Positions 49,863 to 59,414 of a stretch of 64,000 nucleotides of DNA are shown here, one piece after another. Within the stretch, counting starts at the first letter, position 1, and every line of letters begins with the position of its first letter. The notes beneath the pieces are model-generated. The model saw nothing but the letters and a program-made list of their open reading frames with translations, was not told the DNA's origin and ran no database searches. Position numbers and translations under genes: made by a program. This DNA is from Alphaproteobacteria bacterium (GTDB lineage: Bacteria > Pseudomonadota > Alphaproteobacteria > UBA9219 > RFNS01): positions 1,631,103-1,695,102 of the forward strand of contig JBBCGY010000001.1 of assembly GCA_037200005.1 (NCBI GenBank). Direction: 5' to 3'.

Positions 49863-50312
49863 ATGGCGGCACAATATACGCCTAAACAACGCGACGATAT
49901 GTCATCATAGATTGGACGGGATTTTCTATCCTCTTCTGAAATGCCTTTCTTTTTGTGCCGCAGTCCCTCCCGATCACTTATACCTTTCCTCAGTATGCCA
50001 TTGCGACCCTGATTGTCCCCGCTCTCGCCATGGCTTCTTCCTCCCCCGCACGATCATATCGCTTAGCGGAGATTACATCGAATTTCCCTGTTATCTCTGG
50101 CGCAGGAAGATCAAGTTAAGCGAGATCGACGACATCAATATGGAATTCAGGACTACCGGTGGAAGATCGAACCCTTCGCGAGAGTCTATTGCGCCAATCT
50201 CTCCAGTCCGTCCGGCCGGATGCAAATCCGATTTTATAGCAAGGGCGCGCGCGACCAGTTTCTCAGCATTATGAAAAACCATTCACGCGCACGTATCACG
50301 CGCTGGACATAA
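49863..50312 (+). pseudogene. Frameshifted small membrane protein with PH-like C-terminus
   Basis: An excellent aaggagg RBS precedes the ATG at 49863 (MAAQYTPKQRDDMSS), but the frame stops at once. Other frames then give a hydrophobic segment (ITYTFPQYAIATLIVPALAMA), a segment like bacterial PH domains (ISLSGDYIEFPCYLWRRKIKLSEIDD), and the end QIRFYSKGARDQFLSIMKNH to TAA at 50310. At least three frame changes are needed. Function unknown. Confidence 0.4.
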
Positions 50313-50435
50313 TGCCCAAGTAACGGCCTAGAAACCCAATCCATCATTGTTCCATTCCTCGCGGCTTATCTGCCCCTGGCAAGCCGCGAGGAAAAAACTC
50401 GTCCCCACGCCAGAGGCTGATGAAAGGAAACCCAT

Positions 50436-50696
50436 ATGAAGGTTGACGATCTCATGAAACATCTTGAAGCCGTTCCCTATAACGCCGAGGCCTATCTTGC
50501 GCTGCGTATGCCATTAGGCGGGAATTCCGTCGAGATTCCCGTCGATTTTCTGGCCTACCGTCCTCATGAGGAGCAGGAGGTTTTTAGGCGATCCGGCAAG
50601 GTTTGGATCGCTGGCTGCCGCCTCGCCGTGCGCGACCTCCCTTATGACCTATGGCCGACCAGAATTCAAGGTTACTCCCTAATATCGTCCATCTAG
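50436..50696 (+). CDS. Small hypothetical protein
   Basis: 86 aa: MKVDDLMKHLEAVPYNAEAY at the start and VWIAGCRLAVRDLPYDLWPT near the end. Soluble, slightly acidic, no recognised domain. It is preceded by gatgaaaggaaaccc, a plausible RBS. It lies just before the C15 homopolymer and the DUF3768 gene. Confidence 0.5.
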   Translation: MKVDDLMKHLEAVPYNAEAYLALRMPLGGNSVEIPVDFLAYRPHEEQEVFRRSGKVWIAGCRLAVRDLPYDLWPTRIQGYSLISSI

Positions 50697-50738
50697 CCAT
50701 ACCGTAACCATCAAGGCCCGGTTCGCCGGTCTCACCTG

Positions 50739-50753
50739 CCCCCCCCCCCCCCC
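50739..50753 (+). repeat. Homopolymer of 15 C
   Basis: An uninterrupted run of fifteen C residues between two small genes, about 80 nt upstream of the DUF3768 start. Such runs are hypermutable and, in a promoter or leader, can vary expression; equally, its length here may be inexact, given the indels seen in shorter runs elsewhere in the window. Confidence 0.85.
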
Positions 50754-50834
50754 ACCACAATTTGAACTACTGCCACGGCGCTTATGGGCTGCACCGGCGG
50801 CGGAGCCATGTCCCCAGCCCAGAGGAGAAGCACA

Positions 50835-51172
50835 ATGCAGGAAGAACAAGACAGAAAATCGCGCATACGGTCTCTCAACGATACGCTACGCGAGACCATG
50901 CTGATCGGAAGGGTTGTCTTGACCCAAGGTGTCATGAGTCTGGACGCCTTCCGGCGCGCCGAGATCATGCAGAAGGTACGGACGTTCAGCGATTTCACCT
51001 ATGACAACGACCCGCACCAGGAACATGATTTCGGGGCCTTCATGGCAGACGGCATCCGCATCTCTGGAAGATCGACTATTACGACAAGGAGGGCCGATTT
51101 CTGTCGCCCGATCCCGCCGATCCCAAGGTGACGCTACGGATTCTCACCATCCTCTTGGCCTCGGAATGGTAG
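50835..51172 (+). CDS. DUF3768 family protein (one frameshift)
   Basis: About 112 aa. The start ATG at 50835 has agaggagaag upstream. MQEEQDRKSRIRSLNDTLRETM and TFSDFTYDNDPHQEHDFGAF match DUF3768; after a one-base change near 51065 the typical ending YYDKEGRFLSPDPADPKVTL, LRILTILLASEW follows. DUF3768 genes are frequent on alphaproteobacterial plasmids and islands, with no known function. The stop TAG overlaps the start of the next gene (ATGGTAG). Confidence 0.75.
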
Positions 51173-51741
51173 GAGGCGAGCATGACCCCATTGCAGCCCC
51201 TCCGCAGGGCGAGTTGGACTCGACATGCGGACTCTATTCCGTCATCAACGCCATCCGGCTGGCGGCCTCTCCTTATCAGCACATCACGAAAGAGGACTAT
51301 GAAGCTCTGTATATCACGCTCATCAAGGAGATCGACCGCAGATGGGGCGCGCGCCATGTCATTCTCGACGGCATGACGGCCCACCAATTAGCCGTTCTCC
51401 TGCACACATCCGCCGATTGGATGGCGCGGCGCAGAAAACCCGTGCTGCGTTGGAGCAAGCCTTACATAAGAAAGAAACGGATCGACGCCACGCCAGCCCT
51501 CGCCGCCATGAAGCGGCATCTCAAGACCGGGGGATCGATCATCACCGGCGTGAAGCTTGACGACAAAGACCACTGGACGATCATCCAGAAGATCACGCGC
51601 TCCTCGCTGTTGCTGCACGATAGCTGCGCCCGCAAGCAAGTCCGCCTCGCCTCATGCCATATCGGCATCGCGCCTCGGAAATGGGAGAAACCGGATTTCC
51701 CTCGATGCGCGACAGACTTTTTTCGTGTGGTGCGAAAATAG
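51166..51741 (+). CDS. Papain-like (C39-type) putative cysteine peptidase
   Basis: 191 aa. The region STCGLYSVINAIRLAASPYQ carries a Cys followed by an alpha-helix, as in C39/papain-fold peptidases, and KDDKDHWTIIQKI-like text (DDKDHWTIIQKITRSSLLLHDSC) supplies the His and a later Asp. The order Cys...His...Asp fits a catalytic triad. It could be a processing peptidase or an inactive papain-fold protein. The start ATG at 51166 overlaps the DUF3768 stop, implying coupled translation. No transporter or leader-peptide substrate is adjacent. Confidence 0.6.
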   Translation: MVGGEHDPIAAPPQGELDSTCGLYSVINAIRLAASPYQHITKEDYEALYITLIKEIDRRWGARHVILDGMTAHQLAVLLHTSADWMARRRKPVLRWSKPYIRKKRIDATPALAAMKRHLKTGGSIITGVKLDDKDHWTIIQKITRSSLLLHDSCARKQVRLASCHIGIAPRKWEKPDFPRCATDFFRVVRK

Positions 51742-51886
51742 AGATGGGAGTGACAAACTTTCATGCAGACTGAAATATATATTTACGCGGAGCAATATAG
51801 CACTGAAATGACCCCATATATGTCATGGTTCTTGGGGTGTGAGCCGCCTTTTGAGAACAGGGTTGTTATCTAAACCCGGTTCGCAT

Positions 51887-52469
51887 CTAAGAGACTCTAG
51901 AACGGTTCCGCCCTACTTTAACAATCATCCATGGAAATACAATTTCACGAGGCATACGCCCGCTGAATCGATATCCAGTATTCTTGATATGCCAAGCATT
52001 AGCCCCATTCTTTCCCATTCCAGGGAGTGTAAATTGTTTTCTTTCATTTCTAAGATTGAATTCAAATCCAAGCGCCCATATCAGCAAATGCTCTATCTCT
52101 TCCATAGCCTTGTCAATCCGTTTGAGTTTATCACGATGTGTAATGAAATCGATTGGAGCATAGCTAAACTCCGTTCTTCCTCTCTTTTTAGCTATGGACC
52201 GCGCCTTTTCATGATTTCCAAAACGAGTTTCAGGAGAATTTGTAAGGCCTACATAGACAATATTATTTTTGGTCCTATATCGACCATGATTGCGGATAAG
52301 GGCATATATGAACGGCTCTTTGGTATTAAACTGAGGAGTATTTTTACCTCTTTCCCATACAGTAGGCCTTAGACCACTCAAGCTCCGCTATCTTATATAA
52401 GGGGTTTCCTACAGCATTCTGAATTTCGGAAGGCTTTTCACACCAATCGGCAATCCTATATCCTCTCAT
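51887..52469 (-). CDS. GIY-YIG-like nuclease-domain protein (one frameshift)
   Basis: About 194 aa. A perfect SD (ggaggt) precedes the ATG at 52469 (MRGYRIADWCEKPSEIQNAV). One base change near 52380 joins it to the main frame, which reads PFIYALIRNHGRYRTKNNIVYVGLTNSPETRFGNH: the order IYAL ... VYVGLT ... R-F-x-N-H is that of a GIY-YIG fold, and AMEEIEHLLIWAL may provide the metal-binding Glu. The family member is divergent. It lies 85 nt downstream of the reverse transcriptase gene on the same strand, so the two are likely co-transcribed. Confidence 0.6.
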
Positions 52470-52554
52470 GGTTACCTCCGTTTATTCCCAAATCCTTAAA
52501 GGATCACAGCAGATTGCCTCAGAACACACTATGGCATCCGATGCACCCACATCA

Positions 52555-53803
52555 CTATATATCCATTGCCGCAAGTTCACGCTCAAAGGCCTTTTCTATC
52601 CGCCGAATTTGGCGAACAATATTTGTGTTGCCTCCAAAAGCCTGATCACTACGCCGAGCATAAGAAGAGAAATTACGAAACTGAAGAGAGGAAAATCGGC
52701 GACGCAATTTCTTCGTATAAACCTTCCCAGATTTTCCCCATTGTTGCTGACGCTTGAGCTGCCTTTTTGGCTTTTTTGATGCCCCGTTTCATCTTGCGCC
52801 ACTGGTTGGACAATGAAGACGGCCTCAAGCCTGCACCTCCTGGATAATAGCAAAACCCAAGATATTGAGCAGACCTCTCCGAATTACCAACTACGGCGTG
52901 GCCATTGAATAAGGTGCGTTTCTGTTTTAGCTTCGCTAAGAACGAGCCTTTCAGCAGCAATATATTGGGAAATCTTCTCTTCCATTTAACGGAAATCTCC
53001 GAAGGACATATTATCAGGATGTCGTCGGAATAGCGCCGATAGAAAGCACCCATCGAATTACATATATCACGCACCTTACAATCAAAATCAGTCATATATA
53101 GATTAGAAAAAGTGGCACTTATCGGAGTCCCCTGCGGGATACCGGCCCCTTGTTTCAATATTGGGATGGAACACTACGCCAGCTTCCTTTAGTTCAGCAA
53201 CGGTGGCTATAGGTAAGTTCCAGGCCTTGCCATAGCTTCCTTAAACAAAGGATGCACTCTTAGGTCTTCCCGGTTGACATAATGATAGGCTGTAACAGAC
53301 CGGAAAACACGCAGCCAATCTTCGGAAAGGCTTGTGACCCCCAAGACGTTTTTCAGCCGGTATTTTAGAAGCTTGTGATCGAGATTATCAAAAAATCCGG
53401 AAACATCGAACGCGAGTATCATGCAAGGCGCATGCTGTAACGCATATTTGTATGCTTCAGCGGAGAAATGATAATTCGCTTTTCCTAAAGTCCTGTAGGC
53501 TACGATCGCTTCCTGAAGCCCTTGTTGAGCATAGAAATCATCAAGCAGAATATTAACGTGGTGCGCATAATAGGAAAGAATACAAGCGTCACGATGCGAG
53601 GCATACATAATGGGCCTGGGCTTCTTGAGGGTCTTATGCTCTTGGGGCTTATACCTTTTGACGCCCTGCATATAGTGGATTAGGGGGCTAAAGGAATGCC
53701 GAGCAACAAAGTCCGGCTTTGTGACCCGGAGAAGGAAATCCTCCGCGACCGGGCGGTCAAAATGCTTGTAATGCCTGGGGCGGTACCAAATCGGATCGTT
53801 CAA
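52555..53803 (-). CDS. Reverse transcriptase of the bacterial defence (DRT/unknown group) type, several frameshifts
   Basis: About 416 aa when frames are bridged. RT motifs in order: KPRPIMYASHRDACILSYYA; ILAFDVSGFFDNLDHKLLKYRL (motif A, catalytic Asp); GAGIPQGTPISATFSNLYM (motif B); GAFYRRYSDDILIIC (motif C, YSDD in place of YADD); ERLVLSEAKTET (motif D region); YLGFCYYPGG; and a basic thumb ending RQIRRIEKAFERELAAMDI. Frame changes lie near 53215, 53150, 52960, 52900 and 52710. No group II intron maturase domain or retron VTG motif was recognised, so a DRT/abortive-infection type RT is the best reading. The start is a TTG at 53803 after a gggggggg-agatta tract. A folded RNA-like segment lies directly upstream and a GIY-YIG gene downstream. 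Confidence 0.8.
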
Positions 53804-54098
53804 TAATCTCCCCCCCCGGAGTTCGCAGAGTTCGGAGAATTAGCCCTGACCCTGGGCCCTCCTCCCTGAGAAGGGAGAAGACATCCTCCGAACGCACGCC
53901 ACCTTCCGCCAGTCTATATCCAGGCTTGTCATCCCGAACCTTCACTAACGCGGGTCTAAAAACGCGAGGTGGTATTATGTAACCAATGGAGGTCCGAGTG
54001 CTACTCGTCATCTTGTCTTCAAGGCTCACGGTCTTCGCGGTGCGATTCTGCGCCACGGCGTCCGCGATTAACTTTCGACTTGACGTTCTCAACGGTCA
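53804..54098 (-). ncRNA. Candidate structured RNA upstream of the reverse transcriptase
   Basis: On the RT-coding strand the 295 nt before the RT start contain a long hairpin: outer perfect 8 bp stem gttcggag/ctccgaac (53886-53893 with 53830-53837) enclosing a second perfect stem ctccct/agggag with a 4 nt loop (53872-53877 with 53862-53867) and G/C-rich flanks (gggcccagggtcagggc). No well-formed protein gene fits here; one frame is open (about 53757-54098) but reads as low-quality protein. Retron and several DRT families place their template RNA exactly here. Transcription is not shown by the sequence. Confidence 0.45.
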
Positions 54099-54424
54099 GA
54101 CCGCTTGGCCATTTCCAAGCGGCATTTCTCATGTGGTGTTGACGCCCCAAAGCTTCAAGAGGAAGTGTTATTTTTTCTTAGATTATTCCTTTCGCTCCAC
54201 GCATTTTGTTTCGGTTCAGAAATGATACATGTATTCTATGGAATCTATGAACCAAATACGAACCCCGCCGCCGCTTCGCATTGGCAATGGATAGGATTGA
54301 TGAGCGGCTTGGGGGCGTTGGTTTCGTTGATGGCGGCCAGGATGAAGGCAACCTCTGGCTCATTAGTTGAAAAAGGCCCACTTGTTCGGCATGGTGGAGG
54401 ATGGACAACCCAGTACGGATTATC
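53804..54424. other. Segment without confident protein-coding gene
   Basis: Between the RT gene (minus) and the XRE gene (plus). The left half holds the candidate structured RNA. The right half (54105-54506, plus) has an open frame of 133 codons with one hydrophobic stretch (WIGLMSGLGALVSLMAARM) that overlaps the XRE start. I could not decide whether it is real; divergent promoters must also lie here. Confidence 0.4.
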
Positions 54425-54739
54425 ATGGCACAAAAAAAGCAACCAATTCATGCCGTTCAAGTGCTGCCCGATCCAACTGATGATGCATTGCGCTCGGCCT
54501 CAATGATACGTGGTGTGCCCTATAAGGCTAAACTGACACAGAAGGAGCTGTCCATAAAACTTGGTATCAAACAATATCATCTTTCCGAAATGGAAAATGG
54601 CAAAGCCTCTGTAGGCAACAAAATAGCAAAAAACTTTGCCAAGTTCTGGAATGTGACTATCGGATCTTTATATAATTATGGGAAAGCACTTACACAGCTT
54701 AAAAGATTTCTTTTCCTACGTTCGAGTAGAACGCAATAG
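54425..54739 (+). CDS. XRE-family transcriptional regulator
   Basis: About 104 aa. The helix-turn-helix lies in KLTQKELSIKLGIKQYHLSEMENGKASVGNKIAKNFAKF, preceded by a short N-terminal extension (AVQVLPDPTDDALRSASMIR). The methyltransferase frame begins within its 3' end (54678), a typical regulator-methylase arrangement in which the small HTH protein acts as controller of the defence operon. The last residues may be altered by a frameshift, since the frame runs on past the methyltransferase start. Confidence 0.8.
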   Translation: MAQKKQPIHAVQVLPDPTDDALRSASMIRGVPYKAKLTQKELSIKLGIKQYHLSEMENGKASVGNKIAKNFAKFWNVTIGSLYNYGKALTQLKRFLFLRSSRTQ

Positions 54740-56475
54740 CATTCTGCGCCGACATCAAAATGAACTCACCTTTTGTAGAGCACTCATCGACAAAGAGCTT
54801 CCACTATACCTACCAAGTGAGATTAGAACACTACTTACCCAGCTCGACGCTGACCATCGAGGACTATGCTATCGGTAGCGCATATGCGCTTCTGATTGGG
54901 GATAAGAAGCGCAAAGAGTTGTCAGCTTATTCACACCACCAGCGTTGGCCCAAGCTGTTTTGAATGCAGCATATCCTTATTTAAACCGCATTGCACCGCG
55001 AGTGCTTGATCCTTCATGTGGTGGGGGCTCGTTTATAACGCCGGTGGCTCGCCATCTAATTGAAAAGCAACAACGCACCGGCACGAATATGTCATTTGCG
55101 GTTTCTCGCACGCTGGCCACTTTAAATGGCATAGAGGTAGATGCAGGCCTTGCCGCCCTGTCTCAATCGCTCTTGCTGTCGATGTTAAAGCGTGAGTTCG
55201 ACTATGCTCACAAGGGTCGGCTTAACGTCGTGCGATGCGCGAATGCGCTTACTATATCGTTAGATGCCTCTTTTGATCTGATCATTGGAAATCCGCCATA
55301 CGGCAAAGTTTTTCCGATTTCTCTTCATCAATTCTCAAGCACGCGGGGCGCGCAAATATCGGAGGTCATACCAACCTCTATTCTCTGTTCCTGCTTCGCA
55401 GTTTGAATTGGCTGAAGCCGAGCGGCGGCCTTGTCTTTGGTGATCCCCACAAGCTTTGTGGCAGGTCCATACTTTTCGGGACTTCGAGAAGAGATACTTG
55501 CACGCGCAAATGTCGTGAGCATCGATCTACATGAGCAACGAGATAACTTATTCTTGGGTGCCGTTCAGGATATCTGTTGCTCACCCTGCAACGTCACAAG
55601 AGCGAGCAGAAAAAAGCAACATCGCATACCTACGAACTTGGCTATATTGATGCCAAACGGCGTGAGGCGTACTGTTGGACGTTCGGAAACTCGATCTGGC
55701 GGTGAACCTTGGATGCTTCCCGCCGCAAGCGAGGTCAAGGTGTTCGTCAGCAAGCGTGATGACGCGCCGGAGCGTGCAGCACGCACCTTTACGCTTCAGG
55801 ATTACGGGTATGATGTGCGGGTAGGAAAAGTCGTGCCTACGCGCGAACGCGAAGATTTGCACGAGACCAAAGAGAATAGAGATATAGCGCTGGTCTGGGC
55901 GTCTGCGATCCGACCAGATGCATCCTTCGATCACCGCGCCGCAAAGCGCTTAGGGAACGCAATCTGGTATGGCGGATCACCTGGAACCCCAACCAAACGT
56001 CCAGCAGTTCTGGTTCAGCGAACCAGCAACAGAGATCAGAGGCGTAGGCTCAATGCCGCCGCTGTCCCAAAAGAGTTTTTGACACAGCAGCGCAATGGCT
56101 TTGTAGCGGAAAACCACGTCATTGTGTTGGAATCCCGCAGCAACAAACCGAAGATCGCCTCACGGATGTTGGCAGAGCTTCTGAACTCTGGGCCGGTTAA
56201 TGAGCGCTTTGCCACTGGTATCAGGGAGCTTCACGGTATCGGCGAAACTATTGCAGCGTCTCGCGCTCCCCGATCCGAAACTGATTAAACAACTACCTCA
56301 GATCAACAAGGAGCATGAACTCAGAAAACTCTTTGCGACATTCCCAGACATTCTTTCGGCGTCGCAGTCAGATGGCCTTCGCGACGCGAAGAACGCCGTC
56401 AACAAGACGAGCAACTTGAATAGCGGCGCGGCCATCGACGATAAACCCCGCCTCAAGAGACGTTCCATCTCCTGA
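54678..56475 (+). CDS. Eco57I/TaqI-type N6-adenine DNA methyltransferase (several frameshifts)
   Basis: About 540-590 aa. An N-terminal helical segment (KDFFSYVRVERNSILRRHQN) leads to IGSAYALLIGDKKRKELSAYF and then, in the next frame, motif I VLDPSCGGGSFITPVARHL, NGIEVDAGL (motif II), and motif IV IIGNPPYGKV. Later come VIPTSFVAGPYFSGLREEIL, QRHKSEQKKATSHTYELGY, and the target-recognition region. GSFTVSAKLLQRLALPDPKLIKQL near 56230-56290 is the normal C-terminal block of these enzymes, so the protein continues past the TGA at 56286; the exact end is uncertain and overlaps antisense drmC. At least five frame changes (near 54865, 54925, 55310, 55440, 55570) are needed. It modifies adenine in DNA and is convergent with the DISARM core. 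Confidence 0.75.
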
Positions 56476-57214
56476 ACCTTGAATATTCGCGGAACCGACG
56501 TAGGCCAAGCCATCATCTGCTAGCACGATTTTTGCGTGGAATGTCTCGATCGGTAGTGCGCGACCCGCTGCAGGAGGGTGCGACATGTGATAGTCGTGAA
56601 TGGATATCTGCAGTGCCTGTAACCAGTGCGAGTGCTCGATTCCAATTTCGACGGAGTACTTGCTCACGTCTCGAAGCACCAATATGCGGCTAACGCTCGC
56701 AGCAGACGAAGCGAAAATCATTTGGAGCCATTCGAATCCACGGTCCAAAAATGGAGTCATAACTACAAGCCTGGAACGCGCAGACATCGCCACCCGTTCT
56801 AAGGCGGTACGAGTTGCAAGGTAACCACCAGGTCTACCGAGTGCCCCAGGAAGCTCGCCTTGAAGGAAACTTGGTGACATCGGCATCGTGACCGCAAATT
56901 TCCAGATTCGGCACTTCCACGCGCAACCGTCTGAAGTGCTCTGCACCCCGCAGTACACTCGAAAGGCGTAATAGTTCATCCCTGTTGAGCGATGTGGACC
57001 AGACTGTTTCATCGGCGCTTGCGGTGCAAATGCCCGCTAACGCGAGTCCCTCCAACACTTGGGCCCCTTCACCTGCGTTCAGACCAGACACTGAGGCACA
57101 AAGTCGCTCAATTGCCCAAGTGCCTCCGCCAAGCCCTACCCATGCTTCCAACAGTTGCGCGGCAAGGCCGGGCCACGGAGAAGCACAACGCACAACGTCG
57201 GCATCGTTCGGCAT
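56368..57214 (-). CDS. drmC: DISARM protein DrmC, phospholipase D-like nuclease (one frameshift)
   Basis: About 281 aa. The N-terminal half is helical (LAAQLLEAWVGLGGGTWAIE, LNAGEGAQVLEGLALAG); the C-terminal half is a PLD fold with SRLVVMTPFLDRGFEWLQ and the HKD motif FHAKIVLADDGLAYVGSANI, followed by SLEAGFIVDG. Frame changes near 56890 between VEVPNLEICG and MPMSPSFLQGELPG. DrmC is the non-essential PLD-family member of DISARM. Its ATG overlaps the drmB stop as TAATG, indicating one operon. Confidence 0.8.
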
Positions 57215-59413
57215 TATCGGTCTCCGACCGCACCATCAATTGCGCGAAGTTCACGGACGATCTCAAAATAACCCTTTATTGGCGTTTCGTTGATATCCCA
57301 AAGAGGCGCCCTTCCACCGATTAGTGCTGCGCGCGAAAGAAGTTGGTTGCCTGCGATGCATGACGTTTCGGGAATCATAACGCACGCAGGACATGCGCCG
57401 CCACGGTGATCGCATAGGCTGCCTGAGCCGCATCTAAGCTCACGACGATCAACAAGGTAGTGCAAAAACGCACTGTTATGATCTCGCCACATCGAAGAGA
57501 TGTTGCCGAGATCTTCGGTCATGCCTCGACGATGAACGACGAAGGCTAAATCCGCTGGGAAAATGGCTTCGCTCATGGAGCCCCAAATCGAGTCCAGAAA
57601 ACCGTGCAATGCCCTGCATAACGTGGTGCGACATCGTGTGAAGCAGTAGATAGATCATAGAGGACACATCCCGTGACCGTTCACGCGATGCCGGATCTCG
57701 AATGCCAAAGTCCTGTAAAAAGGGGGTAAAGTCCTGATACGTTTCGATGAGTTCCGCACCAATGGATCGAGAGCCAGAGGGTGGTGCTGCAAGCGCGCCA
57801 TTTTGGATCAGGAATTGAAGCGCGGCATCCCGCTCAAGGCGAACATAGATGGCCTCGTTCTGCTGCTCGATAACATAGATGGGGCGCCTGTGACTCGGCA
57901 GCGGCGGAATCCCATCAAACGGACCGGCATAGGGCGATCCTTTTGTATCGTTGTCGGTCCCGCTGAAACTCGACTGAATCCAAAGGAGAACTCGACCATG
58001 TCCAGATTTCTGATTAGCAGCGCGTCTTGTATCCCCGCGCGTCGCAGAGCACGTGCTACGCGCGTCTCGTACACTGCTTGAAGGTCTTGGTTTCCGTACT
58101 CGGCGCAAAGGTCGGGGTGCGCAGTGCGCAGGTCGCTCGCCTGCGAGGGAACCTCTACTTTCCTTCTCCGAAGAGCATCATGCTCAACCGTACTACGCAT
58201 TGGATCATATCGCTTGGCAAAGTCTCGGCGTGCGGCGACCTGTGAGATCAGTGCGGGAGATGCGTTGACTTCGCGCAAGACATCGCCAGAGCTATACCAG
58301 CTTTCAAGTGTCATGCCTGCCGCTTGGCCAAAGGCATCCGCTTGCGCAACATTCCCATTTTGCCGGGCGGCTAGTTCCTGTTGGCGCAACATTTCGTAAG
58401 GCGGCCAAAGTGCGGCACGTCCCTTTGCCGTTAGTTGCTCCTTGATCCTTTTGTCGCTGGGATCGGCTCCTCCATAGCCATGGAGTGAAGCGACCTTTGA
58501 GGCTAAGTCCGCACGGCGGTTTTCATGCATAAGAGCAACCACTTCGGGGTCTGCGTCATAGACAATGAAACGAGCCGATTGCACGTAGAAAACCGGCGAG
58601 GCGCGATAGGAGACCGGAACCATATTGATCTCACTCCACTGATGGGGCGATCCTTGGTCCATACGCGTCTTGAGCAGGTTCAGACTAAACGGATCGGTCT
58701 GGAAAACCTCGCGCTCTGCTTTGCAGCCAGAGCATCGGAAGCGCCACAACGAAAACCGGTTGCCACGCTTCGTTAGGCGGAAGTCATCGACGCCGCATTG
58801 GCATCTAGGAATCTTCCGAATCTCTCCATCCCCACCAACCGTGTACCTGTAGGGAGACAAGCCTTCGAGCCCGCCTGACCAATGCACGTAAATGACATCA
58901 AGCTGTTTCCACGACACTCAGAATGCCCCTCCGCAGGGCATCGGGTCGGAAGCGGCTCCGCGATCTGGTGCGCACAGGACACGTATTCTTGAAGCCGCTC
59001 GCAGTGGTCACAGCGATACACTAACGGGCCCGGCAAATAGCCCATCCGATCGGGCCGCATGAGCTGGAAGGTATCCAATCCAATCTCAATCCCTGCCACC
59101 CCGGCGCGCATTGGATTGAAGAAGCATGTGTCAAGCAGCTGAAGCTCATAGACCGGGGCATCCCGCTGAATGGAAAGCCACGCGCCAACCAGCTTTGGCA
59201 GAATTCTTCCAAATTTTCGATGATCTGGTCCCGGCGAGTAGGTCTCGCGCTGAAATCTATCTCGCCACTTTCTACGGGGACGGCAATGCAAGCGCCTTTT
59301 CCACCCTCCCATGTAAACATCGCGCCGGGCGCGTAAGACGTCGCGAGTTGGGGCTGCGAACGGCTCATGCGTGGAGGATACAGACGGGCTGAAGGTGCGT
59401 TGTCGTCTGCCAT
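57214..59413 (-). CDS. drmB: DISARM protein DrmB, DUF1998 domain (several frameshifts)
   Basis: About 730 aa bridged. The start ATG at 59413 has ggagg 9 nt upstream. The N-terminal DUF1998 entry RMSRSQPQLATSYAPGAMFTW is characteristic; a Cys-rich zinc-binding part follows (YRCDHCERLQEYVSCAHQ; PRCQCGVDDF, FRCSGCKAERE). The C-terminal DUF1998 block is MIYLLLHTMSHHVMQGIARF, SMSEAIFPADLAFVVHRRG, and GSGSLCDHRGGACPACVMIPETSCIAGNQLLSRAALIGG. DrmB pairs with the DrmA helicase and is essential for DISARM. Frame changes lie near 59090, 58900, 57990 and 57600. Confidence 0.85.
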
Positions 59414-59414
59414 T

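Noticed and set aside
52468-52779. 103-codon plus-strand frame across the RT 3' end
   Set aside because: Antisense to the conserved RT thumb region; no RBS or domain.
54105-54506. 133-codon open frame upstream of the XRE regulator
   Set aside because: Overlaps the XRE start, has no clear RBS and only one weak hydrophobic stretch. It is left as undecided rather than called.
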